From contig OX579633.1 of the NCBI GenBank assembly GCA_951230915.1, forward strand, positions 19,378,574 to 19,442,573: 64,000 nucleotides of DNA, written 5' to 3'. This stretch comes from Antitrichia curtipendula. Its lineage: Eukaryota; Streptophyta; Bryopsida; Hypnales; Leucodontaceae. Each line of letters starts with the position of its first letter. Position 1 is the first letter of the stretch. Positions 38,051 through 60,586 of the stretch are shown here, piece by piece. The notes under the pieces were generated by a model, which was not told the DNA's origin, searched no databases, and saw only the letters and a list, made by a program, of their open reading frames with translations. A program made the position numbers and the translations under genes.

Positions 38051-40260
38051 TTTAAAAGTTTAAAACTTTCGAGAGAGGTGTCACAACCTCAAAAGATAGT
38101 CTTGAAGGTTCATGGAAGGAACGTGAGGGTTTCCCTTCCACGTAGTTGGGGGACGTTAGAAATGACGCCAACCAACTAGCCAATCCTAGACATAGGATAG
38201 ACAGTTAGGGAGTTAGGAGTTACCATCACCTTTGATCATCACCGTCAGCTTGTTAGTTACCCATGCATTTCTAGTAGTATTCACTGCCATCCACGACACT
38301 TAGAAAACATTAGCATAAAAAGATCCATTGTTTGGAAGGCACAGTGGACCGCGCTCACAACACCCCCATATATTCAAAAGGTGGATAAAGGCATAGAACC
38401 TGGTCGGTGTTCACCTGATTACCAAGGGTGAGTAATCTTGCGCCCACAACTGCTTGCAATAAATTTTTTTGTAAAATCATGAAAATTGACTTTTAAAAAC
38501 TTACCAAAAATGGAGTTTTAAATTTTTTAAGTTGCAAATTGGTAGGCTCTAATAAGATTGTGTAACGATGCAACCATAATTTTATTTACCAATATATAAT
38601 AATTATAGTCCACATTCAACAGAAAAATTTCACTTGTTCAAAGGGACAGTTTTACCTCTACGACCTGTTGGAATGACGTCCACGCCCTAACCTCTTGTCC
38701 ACGCCCCACCAGGATGACGTCCGCACCCCCAGAGATTCCATCCATGCCATGTACCATGTCCGTGCCCCTACGGATTCCGTCAATGTCTAACGTCTTGCCT
38801 ACACCACATCACAGCGACATAGCAGCCACGTCGCCTATTTTTTCCTTATCAAAAAAGTCAACTATGTGTTGATTGCATCGGATGGGTGGGACCTCTATCG
38901 GACGGGCAAACCAGACGTCCGCCCACTATGACAACCCTGGTCAATTCAAGTGCTAATATTTTGCAAATGAATGTACACCACTGAAATTTTTGAAATTATC
39001 AAACTAGCACACTATAAAATTCTAAGGTTTCATATGTCCAATTTTTTTTTTAATTTCTAAAAGTTGGTTCTTGTACTAGAAATGGCAATTTTGGAGTGAT
39101 TTTGGTGAAAACATAGTCAAAGAACTTTAGACGTTAAAGGTTGAACTTTGTTCTTAGATAACTATTAAAAAAAATGTCTAAATTAAATAAACTTTATCAT
39201 TCTAGAAAGGGCATAAAAAACCCTACAATTTAGGCTAGATAGCATTTGAAAGTGACAAACACTTGTTGGTCTTTAATTTAGGTTGGCTTTAGCCAAAATT
39301 GACAAATACTACTAACATTACTAACTTATGATTGAATAATTATGAATTGCGATTAAGCAAACTAAAAAGTAGGAAAAAACAACAATCTATCTATTGCTTG
39401 GAAGGCTTAATTGGAAGGCACACAAGACACCCACTAGGTAATCAACTACGACAACGATTAGAATCCAGTTGTATATAATTTTTCCTAAAGGTGATGATGA
39501 AGCACACACATAGTCTTAAATATGTAAGCTCATTTAGTATTGGAAGTGGTATGTATGTGTAGATGGGCTAGTTGATTTTGTGCAAGTCCTTTATCAATTG
39601 GATAGTCTACATAGAATATTATAGATCTCAAATAGAACATTCATTTAGAAAGAGTTCATTTGTTCATCTAATTTATAAGTTGTAGGTCCATTTCTTTTGC
39701 AATTTGGTTCTATTTCTATTTATATTGAATAAATCTAAATATTAAGCCATAATATAAAATAATATGCAAATGTGCAATTATCATTCATCTTTTCTACCAC
39801 CAAATTAATTATCAAGATTTTATAATAATAAAAATCTTATTTATTTGATTTATCATTTTTTAATTTTTTAATAAACCAATATATTCAATTATTAAAATGG
39901 CTCTTATAATTTCTTAAAAACTCAATATTTCTTATTCCATCAAAAAAATCATCAACAATTTGTGCATACCTTTACCAAACCTATAGTAAATAATAAGTCA
40001 TTAATAATAATAATAATTTCCATGATATAATATCTATATCTCTATTTTGGACATTCACAAAAACATTCTATGTTAAAAATATCTACAATCAAAAGAACTG
40101 AAACATTTGAAAACAATTATCTTCAATAAGGTTTCTTGATTGTTTAAAAGATAAGATCTCTATACTAGCATGAGCTATGAAAAAATCATCACCTAGAATT
40201 ACAACATCTAATACCTACAATTAAAGCCTAAGTACTACATCAAACATCAAACTTGAGCTT

Positions 40261-49817
<9,557 letters not shown>

Positions 49818-50428
49818 ATTCGACAGATCGACTCCTCCGCCTCCCCTTGATCGAGCTTCTTAGACAACGCCGCTCGAGCGACTTCCAGCAGTACACCACA
49901 CCCTCTGGAATCGCTGAACTTCAATACTTTTTGTCCACCGGTATCCACCGGCGTCAACTTCGTCAAAGAGACGAAAACTCACGAAGGTTGCTCCTTTCCA
50001 GACGCTCGTCTACAAACCGCAGTATGTACTAGTTCTACTTTTACAGCACTGTCACTCGGATGTCTGAAGAGAAACTCGATCTGGCCCAAACATCGATCGG
50101 TCTAGTACAAGAACAAATTGGATCGATCTGCACGTTCTGGATGCAATGAGGAAGATGTGGTAGTTCTACCTGAACACGATGAAATAGGACATCGAGAGAA
50201 CTAATCTTGATTGTTTTAAAATAATGCGTTTCTGGATCGAGCAAGCCAGCTAGTACACCTAAGTGATCGAACCAAAAGTATTCCCACAGCAAGCTTGTTC
50301 ACCAGTCTGCAACACTGTAAGGTTCATTCAGGAGCAGGAGGAACCGCAGGCAACGCTTAGCTCGCTCGCTCGTCGTCTCTCTTCAGGGCTTGGAGTTGGC
50401 TTGGAGTCGAAGATGACTACCCCAGCAA
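49818..50428. promoter_or_regulatory. Upstream region of the receptor kinase gene
   Basis: The 610 bp between the RLK start codon and the left direct repeat should contain the promoter and 5' leader. Local GC is higher than in the flanks. No confident TATA box was identified. Confidence 0.35.
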
Positions 50429-51020
50429 CCAGGCCCCCTCGAGTTTGAAGAAGGGCTCCTTCCATCTGGGCCCTCCAGATGGTTGGACGGCTGAGATGCA
50501 TTGGCAGGGTCTGGTTCGTTGCTTGGTTTGGTAACTTGGTGGCTTGGGTGAGTTTTCAGATGCCCTGCCATTTGATTTTGAGATGCCCTGCCATGAATTG
50601 AATGAATAAACTCATTCAATAAACTCTATTGCTTGGTGGCTGCTATACTTATTCTTGGCTAGCTGGACATGCTTGGCTGGTTGGGTATGCTCATAACATA
50701 AGTAGGACACTAAGTTAAATTCAGCCCACGAAGTGAGCTAAGGAGGATAATTTTGGGTGATTTTAAGGGGATAAAAGTTTAAAAAAAGTTTCCTATTTTG
50801 AGCCGTGTCTGGGGTATGTTTTATACCCCACTTAACTAATTTGGGGTCTCTGATTGCAAATATGAATTCAGAATTTGCAAAAAATAAAATAATGTGAAAA
50901 TTAAAATAAATTCAATGATTTCTCTGGGATTTTAAATCTTACTTTTTCACCCTTTATGGGACGGGTTTAGCGTCCCACAACATTCTCATGTGATGAGGGT
51001 CACAATTTGATCCTACTCAA
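50429..51020. repeat. Left copy of the 592-bp direct repeat
   Basis: Begins CCAGGCCCCCTCGAG and ends GATCCTACTCAA. It matches 53487-54079 almost base for base; homology stops sharply at both borders. Confidence 0.93.
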
Positions 51021-53486
51021 GCCACTATAGGCCACTTTGGGTCAAAAAGTCTTTTAAGGGTTAAAGTAACTACATCTAATTTCAACTGCTTTTTAAAACC
51101 GCATAGTCTAGATTCTCGCTTTAAATGTACTTCCACTATACATGAGAGTCTATAATTGGTTACCCTAATTCTAGTGGGGTTTTTTTTTATTTTTATTTTG
51201 GACCAATAATGATATGACTTTTCTTTCACAAAGTTTTTGAGTTTCTTGGCTCTTTCATTTTGGGGCTTGAACTGAAGGAAGGCAATTTTAAATATGCAAT
51301 TTTTGTATGTGATGGCTTTGCACGACAGATGAAATGAAGGTTCACAAACATTGTGGCAGCGGTGTGCAAGGCCATGATTACAATTTGGCATTTTATTCAC
51401 CCATTTATCCTTTTTTTTCTATAGGCTTGAAGTTGCCATTTTTTTAAGCAATTGAGCATTGAATTGCCTTAAAAAAACATAGTTTGATCCCTATTTTTAG
51501 TACTTTGAAAATTTGTAGTTTATTCATATGATGTTCAAAAGATACATTTAAAGAGAATCTAGAATCCCCATTTGACTAGACTACCAACAAGACCCCACAA
51601 CAAAAAAAAGTTCAATATAATAATGAGAACCATGCTGAATTACTTGTCATCTTCGACTGGTGAAGGCCAAGGCCAAACCTCGGCTGAAATGGATCATTGA
51701 AGCTAGAAGACGAGCTAGCTATGCATTGCTTCACAGGGGAACTGAGTTATACTGAGTTCCCGGTGAGCTCACGGGGAAAGTGAGCAAGTTTTTTCTCTGA
51801 TGTCCTTTAGCACTTTTCCGATGTTGTTTTTGGATAGGCTTGGAATTCGGCTCGACGTTACGGTCGGAGGGAAAGAATCTCTACCACAAGCGGACACTAA
51901 ATCAAAGTGATTTCAATGGATGCATATGTCCAGGCTCAAGAGTTAAGGACGAACTGTGGTATGAAAGTTGGGGTTTAATTCATTTATTTCAATTATTTCC
52001 TTTCATTCGTTGTTTGCGTTTGCGTTTGTGTTCACATTCACAGACATGGATGTAATATCCTAAATATGGTTGAATACTTAGTTCTTTTATACCCAAAGAG
52101 CGATATCATCCCCAATTTCTGTAGCAATTTTATCCACTGAGAAAGAAAGGTTACGTTTCTCCATAAAATAAGATCGCACACCCTGTGAACATGCAGTGGG
52201 AGTTCGTTCATTCGATCACTTAAGGTAAACTAGCCTATGACAGGCCAAATGTCTAATGCAGACATCTACATAACCCCCCCATTATAGTCCATTTCAGATT
52301 TTTGCTTCTACAATATAATTAGGTTGGTTAGTGGCCCACATTAGTGCATTAGGTGATTGTGATAGAATTAGTAATGACTGTCATAGGACACTTACACATT
52401 GTGAGTGTAAACTCATCATAAAGAGTTGTTTTATTATTCCTTTGTGTGATGGCCACATTAAAAATTCTTGTGGTTGTGTTAGGAAATCTGAAGACTGCAT
52501 TAGGAGGTAAGATGACCATCATGAAGACATATTTTATTGATTTCAGATAGTCTACAGACTGTTTTGGAAAAATATTTTAAAAATTCATAACAAATTCCTA
52601 CTTTGTCCAAAAACTAAAATTTTAACTGCTTCTTTCATTTCTCAAAGTTGTCTCTGCTAGAAAAAAATCTGATTTTATTTTGCTAATGGCAACATACCAA
52701 ATCAGTCATTCTGCCTGTCATAGGCTGGTTTACCTTAAGTGTACCCGTCTCCATGAGATCGCTATCTGCAGTGCCCTGAATAAAGGTTAAAAAATCCCTG
52801 AAAGGAGCTGCTCGCGTGTTCAAAACTTCAAATAATGCCTCCGATCCATTAATATGCCTGGTGCAAGGTCCCCCCGCCAAATTCCCTGAGTTCCTTCATG
52901 GGGACGACCGCTGCACAGCTGCTCTGAACTGTCTGTAAGTTAGTCCGTAGACTCCATAAGTACCCGCAGTAAGGAGTTGAGCTTCTTCATCACGAGATCA
53001 GAGTTTACTCAGAGACCGCAATGGTCAGAATTTCAATACTGTATAAGGTAGTATGCTCTTAAAGCAACCATTTAAGGGCTGGTCCGCCTTTTTCACAGGC
53101 TTTCATGGACGAAAATATTTTTAGATCATTTTTCAGAGAAAGAAAAATAGATGTGGTACCTAACACAAGTGGTTTTGTATTTTTCCAAGCATTTTTTAAT
53201 TACTTATGAATTTTCAAAGATTCAAGGCATAGGCACCTATTTGTGACCATAGGTCTTCCAAAATCTGTCCACTTGCAACTTGTAAAGAGATGTGCAGAAA
53301 TCAAAGACAATGATTGGCTCTTGCAATAGAAAAACAATTTTTCCTCAATGCATTCAATTGCTAAACTAGTCCATTTAAGGATCACCCCATCTCCATTCTT
53401 CACCTAAAAATAGGGGCGATTTCAAGAAGATGGGCGCTTTTAGAGCACACTACCTTAGTAAGCAGCACGGTAGTCATCCCTCGTCT
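51021..53486. other. Non-coding interior between the two direct repeats
   Basis: About 2.5 kb with only short open frames, so no gag or pol. It contains a 28-bp inverted repeat pair (52216-52243 and 52717-52744). Confidence 0.6.
52216..52744. repeat. 529-bp segment bounded by 28-bp inverted repeats
   Basis: CACTTAAGGTAAACTAGCCT at 52216 is mirrored at 52744 with one mismatch over 28 bp, ending CTATGACAGG on the inner side. It is compatible with a small MITE, but flanking bases show no duplication. Confidence 0.55.
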
Positions 53487-54079
53487 CCAGGCCCCCTCGA
53501 GTTTGAGGAAGGGCTCCTTCCATTTGGGCCCTCCAGATGGTTGGACGGCTGAGATGCATTGGCAGGGTCTAGTTCGTTGCTTGGTTTGGTAACTTGGTGG
53601 CTTGGGTGAGTTTTCAGATGCCCTGCCATTTGATTTTGAGATGCCCTGCCATGAACTGAATTGAATAAACTCATTCAATAAACTCTATTGCTTGGTAGCT
53701 GCTATACTTATTCTTGGCTAGCTGGACATGCTTGGCTGGTTGGGTATGCTCATAACATAAGTAGGACACTAAGTTAAATTCAGCCCACGAAGTGAGCTAA
53801 GGAGGATAATTTTGGGTGATTTTAAGGGGATAAAAGTTTAAAAAAAGTTTCCTATTTTGAGCCGTGTCTGGGGTATGTTTTATACCCCACTTAACTAATT
53901 TGGGGTCTCTGATTGCAAATATGAATTCAGAATTTGCAAAAAATAAAATAATGTGAAAATTAAAATAAATTCAACGATATCTCTGGGGTTTTAAATCTTA
54001 CTTTTTCACCCTTTATGGGACGGGTTTAGCGTCCCACAACATTCTCATGTGATGAGGGTCACAATTTGATCATATTCAA
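53487..54079. repeat. Right copy of the 592-bp direct repeat
   Basis: Partner of 50429-51020. It ends GATCATATTCAA, after which the sequence differs completely. Confidence 0.93.
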
Positions 54080-54780
54080 AAGGATCCTCCTCTCCAATCT
54101 CTCTCAAAGAATTTGTTGTGAATTTTTATAATACATTCCATCTTCAAATTGTCAATACCTTAACCCTAAACCCCTAATGTATATTAATAAATGCATTTGG
54201 CATGCTTGATATATCACATACATATCACTTAATATTTCATTCGTAGTCATCATGATTTTAAGATGTTTCCTTAAATTATAAACTTTGTCCTCATTACGTT
54301 ACTAATCCATAAATTTTCTATCCCTACTATGGTTTAGAAGATTTTCTCCAATGCTCTTGAATATTCTTGAATGTTCTTTTCTTCACATCTTAAGAGTACC
54401 TTTTCTTTGATTGATTCTTACTAAATTCCCTTGTACAATGTCAAATGTCCTCACTCTTTATAGTTCTATTTTAATATAATTAAACCATACTCCCAAAGTA
54501 TATTAATAATGGATGAAATAAAAATGCAAGATTATAAATTTGAATAGTGCTATTAAATGAAGCCATTCAATTAATGAATAAAAAAATGTGCATAAAATCA
54601 CTATTCTTAGAATGTTACATTTCAACCCATCACAACAAATTTCATACATAGATTGCCAATATAATATTCACTATCATTCAAAAATCATAATGGAGTGGAA
54701 TTCAAAAAATTAGTGGTGAATGTGATTATATTTTTTCCATTGTGTCAATTGTGACTAATGTTTGTGACTTCTATTTAAGG
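54080..54780. other. AT-rich interval that should contain the left end of the Mutator-like element
   Basis: No gene is seen. The inverted repeat at 54781-55929 pairs with sequence running off the right window edge, so its true outer end may lie anywhere in this interval. Confidence 0.5.
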
Positions 54781-55929
54781 AGTTAGTGAAATTAATCAAA
54801 CTTGACATTTACTTTTAAGTTCCATGTCGAAACAACCATGTACCTAAACACAACATTGTAATAATGAAAAATTGTATCCATTCAAAATTGATTTACATGC
54901 ACTTTGAACACTATTGTCCTAATGCCAAACCATCTTGATGGATTTTCTTTTACGCAAAGTATCAGTGAATTGCAATCATTCATCTAGTTATGATTAAAAT
55001 AATTTAGATTCAATTTTTTTTCAAACCTAGGTGATTGCAATCATAGATACCATATGGATAAAATTTAAAATTAGGAACGTCCAACTTTTATTTATAGGGT
55101 TTAGGTTAAATATATAATATTATTGTTTACATTGTATGAAAAAAAGATTCTCTTTATCTCATGAATGTTGGAATGATTGACCAAAAGAACTTGATGTACA
55201 ACATTGGAAAAAAAAATTACATAATGTGCAACATTTCAACCTATTAAACTATCATCTCATTGGATCCAAGAAAAGTTGAAGACACCTCTACAAAACAAAA
55301 TCTCAAATAAACCACTTCACTACTATTTCAACCAATCATAAAATATTACAAAAATCAAAGTGTTGAAATTGTAATTTTAGTGAATTGAACGAAGTTGTAT
55401 TCTATAAATCAATTTGAAAAACATCTATGCATTTTATTTGAAACTTTATGGATGTCTTTTAATGAAGACGACACATTTATACTATTTAGAATTGAAGATA
55501 AATAAATGTTAAAGAAACATCAATTCATAATAGCTCCTGGTAATAGCTTTTGGTATTGCCTAAAGTTTTTAGACAATTATCAATTAATGTTTACAACGAT
55601 TTTAGATATGAGTTCATTTACACTTTTGAACTAAATTCATTTTGCATGCACATTCAATCTTGTTTACTTTAAATGTTTCACTTCCATTTTTCTTTTAATG
55701 TTTAAATAAGATTGAACTTTCAAAAATATTAGTTTACATTTTATTAATGTGAATACCCTCTACTTTTGAGGTTAGGGACATTAGGCACATGTGAATTAAC
55801 AAGCTTTTAACATTCTTTAAATTTTTAGAACATATTCAAATAATACTCACTAACGTACATTGGAATTGCTATAAACACATATATCATAAAACTTTGAGCA
55901 TATATATGATGCATACATATGATTGAAGC
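54781..55929 (+). repeat. Left terminal inverted repeat arm of the Mutator-like element
   Basis: It reads AGTTAGTGAAATTAATCAAA at 54781 and ends GATTGAAGC at 55929. Position x pairs with 118781 minus x in the right arm. I saw no mismatch in the stretches I compared. Confidence 0.93.
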
Positions 55930-56082
55930 TTATTTAGAAAATATAATACAAATGTTCAATATAATATATGCATATACATTAATCATAATAAAATAACAGT
56001 TAAATTTGCTATAATTGAACCTTCATTAAATGAATATTACCAAACAACTAATTTGAGCTAAACAAATTTTGCATCTACCTTT

Positions 56083-59000
56083 CTAATATATATTCAAATC
56101 CTTAAAGAACAATTCCACATCTTGTTCAACATCACATTCTTGTGTATCTGGTGTAATACTATGATCTTCTTTTTTCATTGTATACTGGCAATTGTGGCAC
56201 TCAATGACAGTAATTCCACTGAAAAATATATTCAACCCCTCACAATTTGGACATTGACTTCTACAAAGCTTTGGCAATTTCACCCTTGTGCGCTTCTTTT
56301 GTACAAGTTGTCTTCGACGTTGTAACTTGATTCCACCGTTAGGTCTTGGAGATTGTACCACATATGCTTCTCCACCACTTGAATTTTCGTAATGCAATCT
56401 TTGTTTTTTCCTTTGACTTCCATGTCCAAGTCTTGTGTTTGTAACACTCTCCTGCAACGGGGTGATATTTCCACCTTCCCTTGGCATGAGTATTCGACTC
56501 GGTCTCAGTTCCAATCCTAATGATTCTTGAAAAATTGCCATAAACATTTCTCCAGCCCTCTTCAAGGCATTGCGTTTCTCTGTTGTCAAACTTGCATATT
56601 TTTCCCTTGGAATATTTTGAAATGCCGTCATGTTTGAAATATTTAGAAACATTTCTTTGATAAAATCGTTATCATCATTAGGATTTAGGGAAGGTTCGTT
56701 GTTTTCATCTCTAGTAGGATCTCCACTTACACCTACATTTAGACCTCCATGTTGATCTTCACTTGGACCCCCACTTGAACCATCATCTAAACTCTCACTT
56801 TGTCCCTCACCCAAACCTCCACTTGGACCTTCATTTGGACCCACACATGCATCTTCACCAAAATCTTCCAAGTCATGGATAAATCCATGAAGTTCGTATA
56901 TGTCCGGCAACAAATCAAACAAATGTTGATATTCATCATCAACAATTTGTTTTACAGCCAACATGTGCTTACATATTGGACCATAGTCGTTACACTCACA
57001 CCATTCACGAGATAAACTAACTATGTACCATTTGTTCAATACGGTCTGACTTCAAAAAGCAAACTCCAAATGACACGGATCAATCACTTCCAAATTTGTT
57101 GATCGATCCTCTTTATATCGTTCAACCAATTTTTTGGCCTTCTACAATCGCACTGTTCTACCCTTGTCTCCTCCTCTAATGGAGTACTTTCGTGATTCAC
57201 TCAACCAATGAGCATCATTGTAATGCTTATCTAATGTCAATCTTCCAAATCGCCGTCCAGTATCCGGATTACCTATTATTGCAAAAATCAACTCATCAAA
57301 TCTTCGATTGACTTTTCCATCTAATAAGGTGTATTTCACATACTGCCACATGCGTTCTATAAGATTTGTTGTATTTGCATGTCCGTGCTTAAACATCCTA
57401 GCCCATCTAGGCCACATCAGTTTCTAAGGACTATTATGCCCTGCCCAACCTTGTTCAATATACTTTAGCACACTTGCATTATTAGCATATTGGATTTTTA
57501 GCCTTCCATATGCTCTATTGAAGTCGTCTTCAGTAATTGCCTCCAACATAGAGCACATTCTTTGGTATAGATCATTGCGAAGAGCCTCATGCACTTTAGG
57601 CAACAAATGGTCCATCCATGCCTTTTTTGCATGAAACCAACACAAAAACAATCTACACTTTGTCTGAATTCCACCAATCGTTTGGTATTCTCAACACCAA
57701 ATGTCTTCATCAATCGCCCTCATTATAGCAATCCGTGAAGTTTGATCTTTATCAATGACTATTGCATTTGGTCGAATTATACCCATATTTTGAAACACAG
57801 CTTTGATAGTAAGCCACAATGTTGTTCCCACTTGTCCACTTTCATTATCATCACTACAAAGCATAATGAAAATAGGCATACCCAAACCGCTTGTATTGGG
57901 ACACATCCCGGCAAATAATGGCATTCCCCATTGATTGGTTTTGAATGTAGAATCAATCACCCATGCTGAGTTTGGAGTTATAGTATTTGCACGCTTCAAC
58001 ATCTCCTCAGTTTGCATTACTAACACAAACGGTCGCTTGTTAGGATCTGAATTTAAAGGATCATATGGTTGATAAAAAATCATCCTTTTTGCTTCAAGCC
58101 ATTTGGGAACCGTATGTTGAACCACATCATAGTCATCTTCACCACACCTTTCATGCATTTGAAGCCGATAGGAGAGGGCTGATGCCTCTTTTGGATCCAA
58201 GAAGAAATGAAATATTTTTTGTTCATGCAAAGGAGCATTGTCGCGTAAGATCTCTTCACACCTTTTGGAATACGCTAGTGCTAATTGGATGTTATTTAAG
58301 CTTTGTAACATCTCAACACAATTATTTATTGCACTTTGATGAACAGGCCAAAAATAACTATCTGTCATTGATCCTGGTTCATGTCCATTGTGTGATTCAT
58401 TCACATGAATCTCAATGTCTTGACCCTGTTCATTTCACTATAAGAAACCCGTGTTTTTTGAAATGTCACAAAAATGTTAGATTATGTTTTTCATGACATC
58501 ACGTCTGTTTTCGTAGATGGCACCTAAAATTCGTTATAATTGACGGGCAAAAAATACGACCATGTTTTCAAAAAACGGGCCTAATTTGTGCTTGTTATAC
58601 TTTGACATCACAAAAAACGTAGTCTTTTGAAGTTCAGAAAATATAACATGTGGATGCCACGATGGCGACATGTCATCGTTTTCCATCCGGGCAGTGCCAC
58701 GTGGGCCATTTTTTATCCGGGCCCTCAATGACGTGGGCAGTGACGTGGCCGCGGGAAAATCTGACGTGGTTTGCCTAGTCAACATACTTTTATTTTATTT
58801 GAAAATTTTAATGTTGTTTTTTGAGTCGTCAATTTAGACGTTTTTTGAGATATCAATTGATGTATACCCTATCCATCAGGCAAGATCAATAAAAAAACAA
58901 TTAGTTAAAATAAATTTTAAAATAAAATAAAATCAACAAAAAAGAATGTTGAATTCACCAAGAATTAAAGAAAACTTACCATCTACCATCAAGAGAATAT

Positions 59001-60586
59001 TTTATGGCCAAATGAAGGAATTCCTTTATTTAAAATTAGATTACAAAGGTCATATTTGTATCCATTCTCTGTCCATGGTGAGACAAAAAATATGGGATAA
59101 CTAGAATATAGTATCTTGGCGATTGTACATCTTGGCATTGTTTCAAACATCTAGAAGTTGTTTCTGACATTTGCATCATATTGTTTGACATTTTACATTT
59201 AACACAATTCTTGTTATATATATCCCATATAAATTGTTTCACTTTTTACCACCCTACTTGTATAAAGATCATCTCTTTTCATCCATGGTGCTCAGCCATC
59301 CATTTTTTTTTTTGCAAAGCATGCCATGTGGCTGCCCTTTGCCTAAAATTTTCACATATGGTCAACATTTTACCATAGATTGTAGTAAATTTTACTAACT
59401 TACCTATAGGCAAAATTGGTCTACTTGCTGACGTGGACTCCTCATGTCTTTCTGGATGTCCAAAAAAACAAGTCTATGTTTTCTTTGAGGTCACTCACGA
59501 CATGCCTGTCATAGTTGACTTTCATGCGTTTTTCGAATAACATGTACATGTTCCCTGCAACATCCAACAAAATTTGCATAAAACAGCCCGTATCCCGACC
59601 AACGCTGAGACATCTATACAAACAAGGCACGTTTTTTGCTAGCACCCCAAAAAACGCGGGTTTCTTATAGTGTTTGGATATATGACTTTCACATAAAATT
59701 CACACCGCACATATTTGGCGGTTGAATATTGTTTCACTCTATCACTCAAACCTTCATTGTCATTTGATTTACCGCCGAATTTTGTTCCCCAGTGACATAC
59801 GTATATGATAACCTTGGATGCAAAAGGCTTTATCCGAGTGTACCTATGAATTGGTTTCAAGCGCACCAAGTGTTGGGCTTTTAAGTTATTCAAAAAGTCC
59901 TCTACCTCTGCCAAAGGCATTCTGTATCTAGCATTGTATTATCTCAATCGACGAACCGTCCTTTCATGTGTTTGATGCCCATAGTGATAACCCGAACATG
60001 AGCTAATGGCTTTTTCAATGAAAGGCTTTGGAATGCCATTCAATTGTGTACCCACAATCCATCCATCCTCTCCAATTTTGGCAATTGTGTCCTTATATGC
60101 TTCATGTCTTTCACCCCCATGGTGCGCTTTTAATACAATTGAGGACCACTCTTCCACATATGGGATGAAAAGATGGGGATGTTTTTTATTGAACAAGCGC
60201 TCTTCTCCATTTGCCCTTGTTTGTACTCCAAATTGTCTTCCATACCTTTCCCACTTTTTCATAATTCCCTTGTGCCATGCTTCTAATGAAGCTCCATCTT
60301 GACTAAAGAAATTAGGATCCTAGGTGCTGATAGTGTCCGCCGAAGGCACTATCCTCCCATTGCACCAATCAACATAATAATTCCCCAATTGCCGCTTAAA
60401 GGAATAATAAGTTGTATGCAAAAACAAAGAAGGATCCAAATCTTCTTCTTGAACTCCATCCACATTCTCTCCACCATCAACTTCTTCATCACTCTCTAGA
60501 AATGGTGGTAAATTGAAGTCAATTTCATCATCTGAAAGAAGATCATCAAGGTTGAGAACCTCAAAAATGTCTCCTATATCATCCAT
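56083..60586 (-). pseudogene. MULE transposase (MULE core, SWIM finger, zinc ribbon), decayed and interrupted
   Basis: ATG 60586 opens an acidic N-terminus (MDDIGDIFEVLNLDDLL). The next part (60262-59673) has a basic DNA-binding-like segment. The MULE core follows at 58404-57691: WVIDSTFKTNQWGMPLFAG and AIVIDKDQTS hold the first two catalytic aspartates, and NTTNLIERMWQYVK further on may hold the glutamate. The C-terminal part has a SWIM finger (CECNDYGPICKH), a Gly/Ser/Pro-rich repeat stretch and a zinc ribbon (CPNC ... CHNC). Disablements: TAG 60320, TAA 59939, a frameshift near 57700, TAG 57424, TAG 57142 and TGA 57052, plus a CACTA insertion at 58436-59672. All pieces except the frameshifted one stay in one frame, so the gene was probably intronless. 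Confidence 0.88.
58436..59672. mobile_element. Non-autonomous CACTA element (1,237 bp) inserted in the MULE transposase gene
   Basis: Ends are CACTATAAGAAACCCG at 58436 and its inverse ending at 59672; about 24 of 25 terminal bases match. The target duplication TTT is present on both sides (58433-58435 and 59673-59675). No transposase is encoded. Removing the element with one TTT joins the two parts of the MULE gene in frame. Confidence 0.94.

Larger units (their letters stand above)
33289..40260. other. Seven-kilobase non-coding, repeat-rich interval
   Basis: No gene could be supported. 33.3-34.8 and 39.0-40.2 kb are very AT-rich. 34.8-37.7 kb has higher GC and may be remnants of retroelement or spacer DNA. 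Two related copies of CATTTCTAGTAC plus an ATTTTAG/GACAT/AACCATA stretch stand at about 33.60 and 33.97 kb, with an inverted copy at 39.06 kb. Degenerate repeats of GGCGAAGCTTT and TTTGGCATTTTTTA occur at 36.37-36.58 kb. A GACGTC-rich block lies at 38.65-38.93 kb. Confidence 0.6.
50429..54079 (-). mobile_element. Possible non-autonomous LTR-type element (direct repeats around 2.5 kb)
   Basis: Two direct repeats, 50429-51020 and 53487-54079, are about 98% identical (roughly ten differences) and enclose 2,466 bp without coding capacity, as in LARD/TRIM-like retroelements. On the minus strand each repeat would begin TGARTAKGATCAAATTGTGA. The other boundary (CCAGGCCCCC) lacks the expected TG/CA, and I found no target duplication or clear primer-binding site. 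A segmental duplication is the alternative. Confidence 0.5.

Noticed and set aside
38640..38940. GACGTC-rich block as an inverted terminal repeat partner of 31330-31480
   Set aside because: Only short GACGTCAT-type matches are shared; the order relative to the other inverted pair (33.9/39.1 kb) does not fit one element.
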